DNA of 35,265 nucleotides from an uncultured Muribaculaceae bacterium (GTDB taxonomy: Bacteria; Bacteroidota; Bacteroidia; Bacteroidales; Muribaculaceae), in assembly GCA_910588245.1 (NCBI GenBank), contig CAJUQP010000036.1, positions 1 to 35,265 on the forward strand. Direction: 5' to 3'. Below the pieces are notes generated by a model that worked only from the letters and a program-made list of their open reading frames with translations, made no database searches and had not been told where the DNA came from. Shown here piece by piece: positions 1 to 7,514 of the stretch. Position 1 is the first letter of the stretch. The number at the start of each line of letters is the position of its first letter. Both the position numbers and the translations under genes were made by a program.

Positions 1-1387
1 AGGGTCGGCATCCACAGTCCGGCGTCTGAAGGAAACATCACCGATGGACCGCCGACGAGACAGGACACGATGGGTTGAGGTATTAAATTGTTGTACAGCC
101 TGGATCCCCCTCCGGAAGGATCCTCATGGCCCGGAAGCATATGGCACCTCCGGAAGCATCCCGCTCCCGCAGCCTAAGGCCGCTCGCGACCACTGTACCC
201 CGGCGCACAGAACATCCTACCAAGTTGGCCGCGTCCGTTTGTCCCCACCGGCGTCACCTCAACCCACCGCCATGCCAAAGCTCCGGCCAAGGAGCCAAGC
301 TTCAAGAGAGAAGCCAGGGCTTAAAGCAATAAGCCAAGACTTCAAACAAGAAGCACTGACCCTTGACAAAGAGCGAAAGCTACGGCTACTGTCTCATCCC
401 CGATCCGGCACAGCACGAAAAGATCCGAAGGCGAATGCCGCCATGATGGCCCTGAGAAGCCACCATTACGAGAACATTGACATTCTGCAACCCCCGTCAG
501 AGGAGATTCCCTCTCAGCCCGGCCTTGCCGGGCCTCGCGTGCCGCGGCCGGATGCCGCGGTTCCTGCCGCCCCGGCTGCGTAGCTCTGGGACTGCGGCTT
601 TCCAGCCGCAGCTACCGTCCCAACCGAGTCAATGGGAAAGGAAGCCACGGTAAAGGGAAAACAAGTCCCATCCCCCGGCAAAAAAATCCCCCGGATGGCA
701 CCGCCGTGTCGAGGCTGAAAGCCTCGATTCCCCGTCCCCTTCACTCTTCACCCTTGACTCTTAACCCTTTGCGCTCCGCGCATCCCCTGACGGAAGCCAT
801 CCGGCGAGACCGAAGCAAAAGCGAAGAGTCAGTCTGTCCCCAGACCCCCTCCGAGCTTTTGTTGGCAGTGATGCCCCACGACGGGCAGCCAAGCTTTAAT
901 GAGCAATTTGAAATTAGAGATTAGCGATAAGAGTTAATTGCCTAACCCGCAACTAATTCAAAATTCAACATTCCAAATTCAAAATTGCAGCTTCGCTGCT
1001 TCCGGTCGCTTCATCAAGGTCTCGCGCATGACAATTAGGATAACCCCGACTGTACCCGGTCCCCGGAAGCCCCGTCCCCAGTCGTCCCAATGCCATAATC
1101 CCTTATAAAGCCCTTTAGCTCCGTCTAAAGAAGGCATCTGATCGAGCTCCTCAAGTCCCTCAAGCCCCTTGAGCAAATTGAGAAAACCCCGATTAGCCCT
1201 TACAAGTCTTTATAATAGCATTCTAACTGTGTAACTGATTATGCATTATGCACTATGAATTATGAATTAATTAAGTGTATTATGAATTAATTAAGCAAAT
1301 CATAATTACTAATTGCAAACTGCTAATTACTAATTGAAAATTGCTGTTAGCCGTCATAACGATCAGGCGGCACTTCCACGGATGGCT
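1..1387. other. gene-poor repeat-rich intergenic region
   Basis: No open frame here has a recognisable domain, signal peptide or family motif; the frames at 44-583 and 706-924 have the Pro/Arg/Ser-rich composition of chance translation. The stretch holds short degenerate repeats: three copies of CCGGAAG(G/C)AT starting at 112, 131 and 150 (19-bp period), an imperfect 22-23-bp direct repeat at 293-314 and 332-354, a hairpin at 592-611 (CTGCGGCT, loop TTCC, AGCCGCAG), AATTCAAA-type words near 953-986, and AT-rich direct repeats at 1259-1336. It could be a decayed gene or a landing zone for intergenic repeats; nothing supports a function. Confidence 0.6.
1259..1336. repeat. AT-rich short direct repeats
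   Basis: ATTATGAATTAATTAAG occurs at 1259-1275 and again at 1279-1295 (20-bp period). TAATTACTAATTG occurs at 1303-1315 and 1324-1336 (21-bp period). Similar words (ATTCAAAATTC, ATTAGAGATTAG) occur at 913-986. They resemble short tandemly repeated words seen between genes in some bacteria, but I cannot assign a family. Confidence 0.6.
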
Positions 1388-1498
1388 TCAGCGCCGGCAG
1401 GCCGGTGCTGACAAAGAAACGACTTGTCGATCGCTCCCCTGAGCGATCAGACAAAGAGGTCAGAACCGGCTTTGTGCTAAAGGTTCTGACCTCTTTTT
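1388..1498 (+). ncRNA. candidate structured small RNA
   Basis: Three consecutive hairpins lie on the plus strand. Hairpin A is 1388-1411 (10 bp with one G-U pair, loop CAGG). Hairpin B is 1429-1448 (GATCGCTC/GAGCGATC, loop CCCT), extendable by TTGTC 1424-1428 with GACAA 1450-1454 around a bulged A. Hairpin C is 1453-1496, a perfect 15-bp stem followed by a T-run. No protein-coding gene precedes the terminator on this strand, so a terminated noncoding transcript is the simplest reading. No TAnnTTTG box was found upstream and I do not recognise an Rfam family, so this is a candidate only. Confidence 0.35.
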
Positions 1499-1500
1499 TA
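1453..1500 (+). terminator. Rho-independent terminator
   Basis: A perfect 15-bp inverted repeat (AAAGAGGTCAGAACC at 1453-1467, complement at 1482-1496, 14-nt loop) is followed by TTTTTTA on the plus strand. On the minus strand it could also stop transcripts of the gene ending at 1560, but the U-run there is weak. Confidence 0.85.
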
Positions 1501-1559
1501 TTTAAAAGTTTTTTAAACACATGGACAAATCATGGTCCAGTCTTGAAGTGGTTTTTCTG

Positions 1560-2195
1560 TCAAATCTCTTCCAGTCTCACCGGCATCTGATACTTCTTAT
1601 CAACCATGAGCAATATCAGCGGACGGATTGTGTAGGATCTCTTCTCCCCTTGTCTGAGCTTATACCGCAGCTCAAGCTCTCCGGATTTTGTTCTTCTAAG
1701 CGATTCCACAGAGAGATCGGCAGCCCTATCCGTAGGGGGCATGGTAAGACAGACTACAAAATACTTGTTTAAGTCAATCTCAGTCGGCATTCCTCCCGGC
1801 CCCATCACCGCTGCCATTCCGAAATATTTATCAAACTCATCACGAGTCGTGATCTCCGTCGGAGGCAACCCCTCCACGTCATTCCTGACGAAATAATGTT
1901 GCGCCGACGTATAGGGAACCGCCATATCGACATTCCCTACAGAAGCCTTGCATCCTTGCCCGGTTCTTCCTCGTCTAATTATAAAACGCAATCCAAGAAT
2001 GATAAGGGTAAGCAATCCCGCAGCGATGGAGTTGACCAACAGATTTCCATCTTCTCCATAACCAATGAGATATCTTGTCAGACCTATCAGCAACAACATA
2101 GCCACAAAAAGGAAAGCATACATGCTTAGCCTCCGCAAAATTGACCTGCGGTTGCAATCAGATGTTTTATTACCTCTTTTGACACTCATATCCAT
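1560..2195 (-). CDS. hypothetical two-TM membrane protein
   Basis: A 211-residue protein I cannot assign to a characterised family. The N-terminus is basic (about 1-23, rich in Lys/Arg), followed by two hydrophobic segments at about 24-45 and 52-72, a basic stretch (IIRRGR) and a soluble C-terminal domain of about 130 residues with an FGMAAVMGPGG segment. The topology suggests an inner-membrane hairpin with a cytoplasmic C-terminal domain, by the positive-inside rule. Met3 (2189) is an equally possible start. No TAnnTTTG box is obvious upstream. It is transcribed in the same direction as lplA, 120 bp downstream of it. Confidence 0.7.
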   Translation of the reverse strand: MDMSVKRGNKTSDCNRRSILRRLSMYAFLFVAMLLLIGLTRYLIGYGEDGNLLVNSIAAGLLTLIILGLRFIIRRGRTGQGCKASVGNVDMAVPYTSAQHYFVRNDVEGLPPTEITTRDEFDKYFGMAAVMGPGGMPTEIDLNKYFVVCLTMPPTDRAADLSVESLRRTKSGELELRYKLRQGEKRSYTIRPLILLMVDKKYQMPVRLEEI

Positions 2196-2315
2196 AATCT
2201 GTCTTCCTTTATATCGTAACCGTTTGACACTTTATCTTAACTGCTTCAAAAGATCTCGTCAGATTTTCAATACAATTTTGAATCCTGAAGAAAAAATATA
2301 GCCAATTAGCCCTTA

Positions 2316-3329
2316 CTATCCGATCATAGAAAGCAGCAGATCGGCTGTCAGGCCGGGTATGACGCTGTCGGGATCAAGACCGAGGATTCTTTCCTTGATT
2401 GCCGAAGCCTCGCACTTAACACCGTCGATACGGCGGCACAGACGGTCGTCGACATCCCCTTTCATGAAAAAGTCGCCTGAGATCCTGAAGTTGCATACTC
2501 TGTCTGTCGCCGGATCTCGGTCATATTCCACACAGAATTCTCCGAGTCCATCCACCACTGTGCGCTTCTCCATGTGAGGCATACCACTCCCCTGCACCTC
2601 AGCGACATCGCCGATCCGCAGGAAAGAGGGCCTGTAGTATCCGGTCTCGATCTCCTCGACCTCCCTGACGTCTGCATCTGAAAGGATATAGGGATCTGAA
2701 TCAGTAATCTCCTTTATCATATATTTTTCGAAATCGCCGGCGGAAAGCCCGATACCTTCGTTTTTCAGACACGTCACCCTCATCGGCACAGATTTCACCC
2801 CCTTCGATTCAAGTTTTGCCTTTGAAGGGGTTATGGCATTCGATATGTGCACCGGATCAAAGTCATAGAGCATGGTGCCATGGGCGATACTGCGTCCGGG
2901 AAGATGATAGAACGCGTTGCCCGACACCTTCTTTCCACCTATGGTTATATCATTGCGGCCCGTGGAAGTGGCATCTATACCCACCTTGCGCAGCGCCGCA
3001 GCGATCATCTCAGTATATGCGGCGAATACCTCGACCACCATGTCGCTCGCAGTGATGAAGGAAAACATGAAGTTCTGACGGTCGGCGAAGACACAGCCTC
3101 CTCCACTGCGGCGCCTCACCACGTCAATGCCGTGCGAACGGCAATACTCAAGGTTTACCTCTTTGTCTATCTCCTGATTGCGCCCGCATATCACCGTCGG
3201 ATCAACCTGCCAGGAAAAGAAATAATCGCCGGCAGGCATACGCCGCGCCACCCATTCCTCAAGGGCAAGGAAGAAAGGAAGACGCCTGTTTATCACATCA
3301 GTTTCCGGAGAAAAAGCCACATGTCTCAT
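2316..3329 (-). CDS. lplA: lipoate--protein ligase
   Basis: LplA activates free lipoate with ATP to lipoyl-AMP and transfers it to the lysine of lipoyl domains (E2 subunits, GcvH) in the cytoplasm. At 337 residues it matches the usual two-domain length. Family motifs are in order: GRNQEIDKEVN (about 50-60), RRRSGGGCVF (about 72-81) and GGKKVSGNAFY (about 130-140), which carries the conserved catalytic lysine, followed by the KLESKGVKSVPMRVT segment and the C-terminal accessory domain. The cysteine in SGGGCV replaces the more usual alanine. The start gives the expected N-terminus, with a -7 box about 55 bp upstream. It is divergent from guaD. Confidence 0.93.
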   Translation of the reverse strand: MRHVAFSPETDVINRRLPFFLALEEWVARRMPAGDYFFSWQVDPTVICGRNQEIDKEVNLEYCRSHGIDVVRRRSGGGCVFADRQNFMFSFITASDMVVEVFAAYTEMIAAALRKVGIDATSTGRNDITIGGKKVSGNAFYHLPGRSIAHGTMLYDFDPVHISNAITPSKAKLESKGVKSVPMRVTCLKNEGIGLSAGDFEKYMIKEITDSDPYILSDADVREVEEIETGYYRPSFLRIGDVAEVQGSGMPHMEKRTVVDGLGEFCVEYDRDPATDRVCNFRISGDFFMKGDVDDRLCRRIDGVKCEASAIKERILGLDPDSVIPGLTADLLLSMIG

Positions 3330-3347
3330 AATAAGTATCAGTTATAG

Positions 3348-3367
3348 GATGCCGATCCATCGGCATC
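3348..3367. promoter_or_regulatory. perfect dyad in lplA leader
   Basis: GATGCCGAT and ATCGGCATC form a perfect 9-bp inverted repeat separated by two bases. It lies between the lplA -7 box (3384-3391) and its start codon (3329), inside the predicted 5' leader. It could be an operator dyad or a leader hairpin. Confidence 0.45.
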
Positions 3368-3383
3368 GCGATGAACCGGAATG

Positions 3384-3391
3384 CAAATTTA
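3384..3391 (-). promoter_or_regulatory. -7 box of lplA promoter
   Basis: On the minus strand this reads TAAATTTG, an exact match to the Bacteroidetes -7 consensus TAnnTTTG. It lies 55 bp before the lplA start codon. No clean TTTG -33 element is visible. Confidence 0.6.
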
Positions 3392-3479
3392 GCAAATTAT
3401 CCGTTGGTGTGAGCACAAGAAGATAATATTCTTTTCGAGGACAGCAACAGCGACGACATATTTCACGTTATTGAGATAT

Positions 3480-3496
3480 ACGACACGGGGTGTCGT
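3480..3496. promoter_or_regulatory. palindrome upstream of guaD
   Basis: ACGACAC-GGG-GTGTCGT, a 7-bp perfect inverted repeat (8 bp including flanking T/A), ends 33 bp before the guaD ATG and abuts a TAATTTG near-match to a -7 box. Operator or leader-hairpin function is inference. Confidence 0.35.
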
Positions 3497-3529
3497 AATT
3501 TGAGCATCACAAAAAACCGGGAAAAGATT

Positions 3530-3997
3530 ATGACAAAGGAAGAACTGATGAGAGAGGCCATAAGGCTTTCGGAAGAGAATGTCGCCAATGGCGGAGGTCC
3601 GTTCGGCGCTGTCATCGCACGCGATGGAGAGATCGTGGCCACTGGAGTCAACCGTGTCACCGCAGACCATGATCCGACGGCACACGCCGAGGTCAGGGCG
3701 ATCAGCGAAGCCTGCAAGAAACTGAACACCTTCGATCTCAGCGGCTGTGAGATCTACTCCTCATGCGAGCCATGCCCCATGTGTCTGGGCGCCATATACT
3801 GGGCCCATCTCGACAGGCTATATTACGGCAATGACAAGACCGATGCCAAGGAGATCGGCTTCGACGACTCCTTCATCTACGACGAAATCGCCCTCCCGCC
3901 CAACCGACGGCATCTTCATTCGGAAATCCTTCTTGACAATGAAGCCATACGGGCATTTGAAATGTGGGATCGGGATGAAAACCGGATAAAATATTGA
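3530..3997 (+). CDS. guaD: guanine deaminase (CDA superfamily)
   Basis: A cytoplasmic zinc hydrolase converting guanine to xanthine and ammonia in purine salvage. The 155-residue product follows the small GuaD layout of Bacillus subtilis throughout: GGPFGAVIARDG, PTAHAEVRAI (His ligand and catalytic Glu), SCEPCPMCLGAIYWA (PCxxC zinc ligands), the GFDDSFIYDEI segment, and the C-terminal W...KY tail of the domain-swapped dimer. GFDDSFIYDEI separates it from the tRNA adenosine deaminase TadA. I chose ATG 3530 because it matches the family N-terminus; the longer frame begins with TTG at 3500. It is divergent from lplA. The other candidate is a generic nucleoside deaminase. Confidence 0.88.
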   Translation: MTKEELMREAIRLSEENVANGGGPFGAVIARDGEIVATGVNRVTADHDPTAHAEVRAISEACKKLNTFDLSGCEIYSSCEPCPMCLGAIYWAHLDRLYYGNDKTDAKEIGFDDSFIYDEIALPPNRRHLHSEILLDNEAIRAFEMWDRDENRIKY

Positions 3998-4096
3998 CAT
4001 TCCAAAAGTATGCCCTGATATTGCCGCGAAGACGCACATCTTGTTAAAGTTTTATTAAACTTTCAGTACACAGTGACAAGGGAGCGCTATAATCCT

Positions 4097-4104
4097 TAAT
4101 TTTG
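4097..4104 (+). promoter_or_regulatory. -7 box abutting start codon of 4109 gene
   Basis: TAATTTTG, an exact -7 consensus followed by C, ends only 4 nt before the ATG at 4109. If functional, the transcript start would fall at or next to the ATG, giving a leaderless or nearly leaderless mRNA. No TTTG -33 element is evident. Confidence 0.45.
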
Positions 4105-4108
4105 CGGC

Positions 4109-4804
4109 ATGGAAACAACTAAACGCATCCTCGTCGTAGACGATGAGGAAACTCTTTGCGACACATTGGCATTCAATCTCGTGGCTGAAGGATATGAAGT
4201 GGATACGGCATACAGTGCCGAACAGGCACTTTCGCTCGACCTCTCAACTTACGACCTCGCGCTGCTCGACATCATGATGGGCGAGATCTCCGGCATACAG
4301 CTCGCCCGCATCATGAAGTCGAATCCGGCCACAGCTTCCGTGTCGATCATTTTCTGCACGGCCAAAGATTCGGAAGAAGATATGATAAAAGGACTCGACC
4401 TCGGTGCGGACGACTACATAATGAAGCCCTACTCGCTCAAAGCCGTGCTCGCGAGGATACGAACCGTGCTTCGACGCACATCACTGATCCAGCCGTCCGT
4501 TCCGAAAGATAACGACAGATACTCTTACAAGGGGCTTGTGCTGTCGGCCCGCAACCGCATATGCACTGTCGACGGCAATGAGGTGAAAATGCCTAAGAAA
4601 GAATTTGAAATACTCCTGAAGCTCCTCTCGAACATAGGACAGGTTTTCACCCGTCAGCAACTGCTTAGAGACATCTGGACCGACGAGGTGGTAGTGCTCG
4701 ACAGAGTCGTGGATGTCAACATCACGCGAATACGGCAGAAAATCGGAAGCTACGGAAAAAACATAGTGACGCGTTCGGGCTACGGATACGGCTTCATCGA
4801 ATAA
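4109..4804 (+). CDS. OmpR-family response regulator (orphan)
   Basis: A 231-residue DNA-binding response regulator. The receiver domain (about 5-118) has the acidic pair D11/D12, the phospho-acceptor Asp in LLDIMM (D54), the conserved Thr in FCTAKD and Lys in MKP (K106). The OmpR/PhoB winged helix (about 137-231) includes TRQQLLRDIW and ends GYGYGF. No histidine kinase lies beside it, so its partner is encoded elsewhere or it is an orphan. The start is fixed by the usual receiver N-terminus. A perfect -7 box stands unusually close to the ATG. The thioredoxin-like gene downstream has its own -7 box, so they are probably not one operon. Confidence 0.92.
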   Translation: METTKRILVVDDEETLCDTLAFNLVAEGYEVDTAYSAEQALSLDLSTYDLALLDIMMGEISGIQLARIMKSNPATASVSIIFCTAKDSEEDMIKGLDLGADDYIMKPYSLKAVLARIRTVLRRTSLIQPSVPKDNDRYSYKGLVLSARNRICTVDGNEVKMPKKEFEILLKLLSNIGQVFTRQQLLRDIWTDEVVVLDRVVDVNITRIRQKIGSYGKNIVTRSGYGYGFIE

Positions 4805-4879
4805 ACAGAAATCTCCGCAGCATCTTTCCCTTGACCGATTAAATGTTGTTTAAGAGATGTGGAATTTCAATTAATTTCG

Positions 4880-4887
4880 TATATTTG
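4880..4887 (+). promoter_or_regulatory. -7 box of thioredoxin-like gene
   Basis: TATATTTG followed by C matches TAnnTTTG exactly. It lies 65 bp before the ATG at 4952 and argues against longer translations that begin upstream at 4859. Confidence 0.55.
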
Positions 4888-4951
4888 CAGTCTGAACCCG
4901 AATTCCACTATTTTAGACGCTGTCAAAAGCAACTTCATAAAGACAACAGAT

Positions 4952-5695
4952 ATGAGACTGAGACACATCATCGCAGGCATCCTGACAATACTGGCTACAT
5001 TCGCCAACGCGCAGACCTCAGAAAAGCCGCAAAGGATTTTCATCATCGAGGGATTGTTTTTCAATGAGCTGCCCGCGGACAGGGCCAAAATTCACAGTAT
5101 GCTGTCGCTACGCACAGCCAACGGCATAAAAGCGACCGGACTGATATTGACACAACCTCTATCGGACGAAGCGAGAAATATGGCCGTGCCACAGGCCACA
5201 ATCCCGGAGGCTGACATATTGCTTGAGATGTATGACGAGAGAGTGGAGCAGATGAAACGTTCTTTCTCATCGCAGACTGAGACGCTCGAACGGGGCGAAA
5301 GATTCCCGGATTTCAAAGCCACCGACATAGACGGCAGGATCTGGACAAACGCCGATGTGGCAGGGAAAGTAATGGTGCTCAACTGCTGGTTTACAGGATG
5401 CGGGCCTTGCCTCGCGGAAATGCCTGAGCTCTCGGAATGGAAAGACAGAATGCCCGATGTCATGTTTTTCTCATCCACATATGAGAAAGCCAGCACAGCT
5501 GCCCCGGTGCTTGAAAGGCGCGAATTCAACTGGATCCCTATCATCGGCGACAAGCAATTCAAGTATTATGTAGGCGTGAAAGGGTATCCCATGACCGTCG
5601 TAGTCGACAAGACCGGAATTATAAGGGAAGTGGAGTTCGGCACCTCCCCTGAAAAAAGGGAAAGACTCAGGCAGGCCATCGAATCCCTCCGGTGA
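4952..5695 (+). CDS. TlpA-like thioredoxin-fold protein
   Basis: A predicted exported thiol-disulfide oxidoreductase of 247 residues. The signal peptide is about residues 1-20 (ending AFANA-like, ATFANA|QT), followed by an N-terminal region of about 95 residues of unknown role and a thioredoxin/AhpC-TSA-like domain from about 113: GERFPDF, WFTGCGPC with the CxxC pair C150/C153, and the cis-proline region GYPMTVVVD. This layout fits periplasmic TlpA/ResA-type reductases in Bacteroidetes; the substrate is unknown. ATG 4952 is chosen because it begins the signal peptide and lies after the -7 box. It is convergent with the GH43 gene across a shared hairpin. Confidence 0.85.
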   Translation: MRLRHIIAGILTILATFANAQTSEKPQRIFIIEGLFFNELPADRAKIHSMLSLRTANGIKATGLILTQPLSDEARNMAVPQATIPEADILLEMYDERVEQMKRSFSSQTETLERGERFPDFKATDIDGRIWTNADVAGKVMVLNCWFTGCGPCLAEMPELSEWKDRMPDVMFFSSTYEKASTAAPVLERREFNWIPIIGDKQFKYYVGVKGYPMTVVVDKTGIIREVEFGTSPEKRERLRQAIESLR

Positions 5696-5729
5696 ACGGA
5701 TCATCTTTCTCCTGAATCTAAAAGAATCC

Positions 5730-5767
5730 GTCCACTGTCTTTTCCCGGTTGGGAAAAGACAGTGGAC
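5730..5767. terminator. bidirectional hairpin terminator
   Basis: A perfect 17-bp stem (5730-5746 with 5751-5767) and a GGTT loop lies between the convergent thioredoxin-like gene and the GH43 gene. U-runs are weak on both sides, but position and stem strength fit a shared terminator. Confidence 0.75.
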
Positions 5768-5774
5768 CATATTA

Positions 5775-7490
5775 TTATTCAGGGATTGCGGTATTGTTGG
5801 TCGTGGAATAGAGTCCGAGCATGTTGCCGACAAAACCACCGGCCACGTCGGTGGAAAGGATATCGCCTGATTGAGGAGAGCCGAGATCTGTGTAGTGACT
5901 GCCACCATCAAGACTGTAGGAAAACCTGTATTTATCGGCGTCAGCTGTCACCCTCAGGGTAATTTCACCATTGAAATCCAGAGGCCGGGAAGCTACTATC
6001 GAACTTTTTCCATCAGCAGTGCGCTGGAGCACAATGTAATCTTTCTTGTCAACACAAGTTACACCGAAAACATAGTTGTATTTGTTGCTCTGTATGCATG
6101 CCAATCCGGCCAGGTCTTTCTCGCCGCGAGGTTTATAGACCATATCTGCGGAGAATGAGAAATCATTATGGATCTGGCGTGTCCAAGCCGCGGACAGAGG
6201 TCGGTTATCAGCAATGTTGAACTCATTAGGAATAAGCTGCAAACCTTTTCCAGTCAATCTTGACACCTCCGACAATGGAGTACGGAGACCGAACCACCGA
6301 TAGTCGAGGGTATCTGCAGTCAGATTGTCGTGATATCCAAAATTGCCCTGTGGCAGGAAACCATCCTCACCTCTCCGGGAAACGACACCTTCGGGAAGCT
6401 TGAGCTTAGACTCAATCGGTATCAGACCATTCTCAAATACGGGCCATGTGCCACTCCAGTCAACGGGCAGGATAAATGTTTCGCGGCCTATGACCGTACG
6501 GCCATTGACATTAGGCCGGATTGCAAGGAAAACACCATACCATTTTCCATCGGGCCCCTGCACAATATCTGAATGGCCTGCCCAGTCTACCTTATCCTTT
6601 CTGGCAGGATCCAGATAACGCTGGGTGAGTACCGGATTCGACGGCGCCTCCACATAAGGCCCCTCAACATTGTCGCTCATGAAGACAACCTCACTGTGGG
6701 TGTCGCCAGTCCCTCCTTCGGCACACATCAGATAATATTTTCCATCTTTCTTATATATATGGGGGGCTTCTATCCAGAACGGTTTCTTATGGAACTTTGT
6801 GCCACCGTTGACAATTACGTGGTCTGGACCCACTACGAGGCAGTCGCGCTCCACATCATATTCCCACATACGGATCACGCGGTGTCCATCCCATAAAGGA
6901 TAGCTCGGGGCGTCATTGTGAACTATGTATGCCTTGCCATTGTCGTCGAAAAAGAGCGACGGATCGATGCCACTGAATCCCAACCGTATCGGATCGCTCC
7001 AGGGACCTGCGGGATCCTTGGCCTTCACAACAAAGTTGCCATCGACAGTAGTTATCATATAGAATGTGTCGTTGGCCGGATTATAGCTTATTGCCGGAGC
7101 CATCATGCCCTGGCTTGTCCCACGGTCGGAAACATGGAGTTGCGAAGGCCGGTCGAGCACATGCCCGACCTGACGCCAGTTCACCAGATCTTTCGAGTGG
7201 AATATCGGCGCACCCGGCACCATGGCGAACGATGAGCACACAAGATAGTAGTCATCGCCCTTCCGGCAAATCGACGGATCTGGGTAACAACCTTGAAGCA
7301 CGGGATTGTAGAACTCACCCTCTCCGAGAGGATTTTTCACAAACACACTGTCGACACCCGAATACTCCACATTTGAGAACACGGGCTTCCAAGATGGTTT
7401 CACATCCCCTTTCTTTCCTGCATCCACGCTTATCGGAAACATGGCCGCTATGACTGCTACCGAAATAAAACAAATAATAGACTTATGCAT
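5775..7490 (-). CDS. GH43 glycoside hydrolase
   Basis: A secreted inverting exo-glycosidase, by family probably acting on beta-xylosides or alpha-L-arabinofuranosides. It has 571 residues with a signal peptide (about 1-24). The five-bladed propeller carries the canonical GH43 triad: general base D71 in YPDPS, pKa-modulating Asp in GIDPSLF (about D176), and general acid Glu in WIEAPHIY (about E241). From about residue 375 a beta-sandwich of the GH43 C-terminal concanavalin-like type follows. ATG 7490 is preferred over the TTG at 7511, which would put seven polar residues before the signal peptide. The gene starts 24 nt after the GH2 stop, so they form one operon. Substrate is inferred from family only. 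Confidence 0.88.
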   Translation of the reverse strand: MHKSIICFISVAVIAAMFPISVDAGKKGDVKPSWKPVFSNVEYSGVDSVFVKNPLGEGEFYNPVLQGCYPDPSICRKGDDYYLVCSSFAMVPGAPIFHSKDLVNWRQVGHVLDRPSQLHVSDRGTSQGMMAPAISYNPANDTFYMITTVDGNFVVKAKDPAGPWSDPIRLGFSGIDPSLFFDDNGKAYIVHNDAPSYPLWDGHRVIRMWEYDVERDCLVVGPDHVIVNGGTKFHKKPFWIEAPHIYKKDGKYYLMCAEGGTGDTHSEVVFMSDNVEGPYVEAPSNPVLTQRYLDPARKDKVDWAGHSDIVQGPDGKWYGVFLAIRPNVNGRTVIGRETFILPVDWSGTWPVFENGLIPIESKLKLPEGVVSRRGEDGFLPQGNFGYHDNLTADTLDYRWFGLRTPLSEVSRLTGKGLQLIPNEFNIADNRPLSAAWTRQIHNDFSFSADMVYKPRGEKDLAGLACIQSNKYNYVFGVTCVDKKDYIVLQRTADGKSSIVASRPLDFNGEITLRVTADADKYRFSYSLDGGSHYTDLGSPQSGDILSTDVAGGFVGNMLGLYSTTNNTAIPE

Positions 7491-7514
7491 ATTCTTATCA
7501 TCTAACTTCAAAAT

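Noticed and set aside
44..583. 179-codon open frame at the left end
   Set aside because: Low-complexity Pro/Arg/Ser/Ala translation, no domain, no promoter, overlaps short DNA repeats.
913..1336. CRISPR array
   Set aside because: Repeats are short, AT-rich and unequal, without unique spacers of constant length or cas genes.
1405..1590. 61-codon frame through the hairpin region
   Set aside because: It runs through the terminator stem and T-run; the hairpins explain the sequence better.
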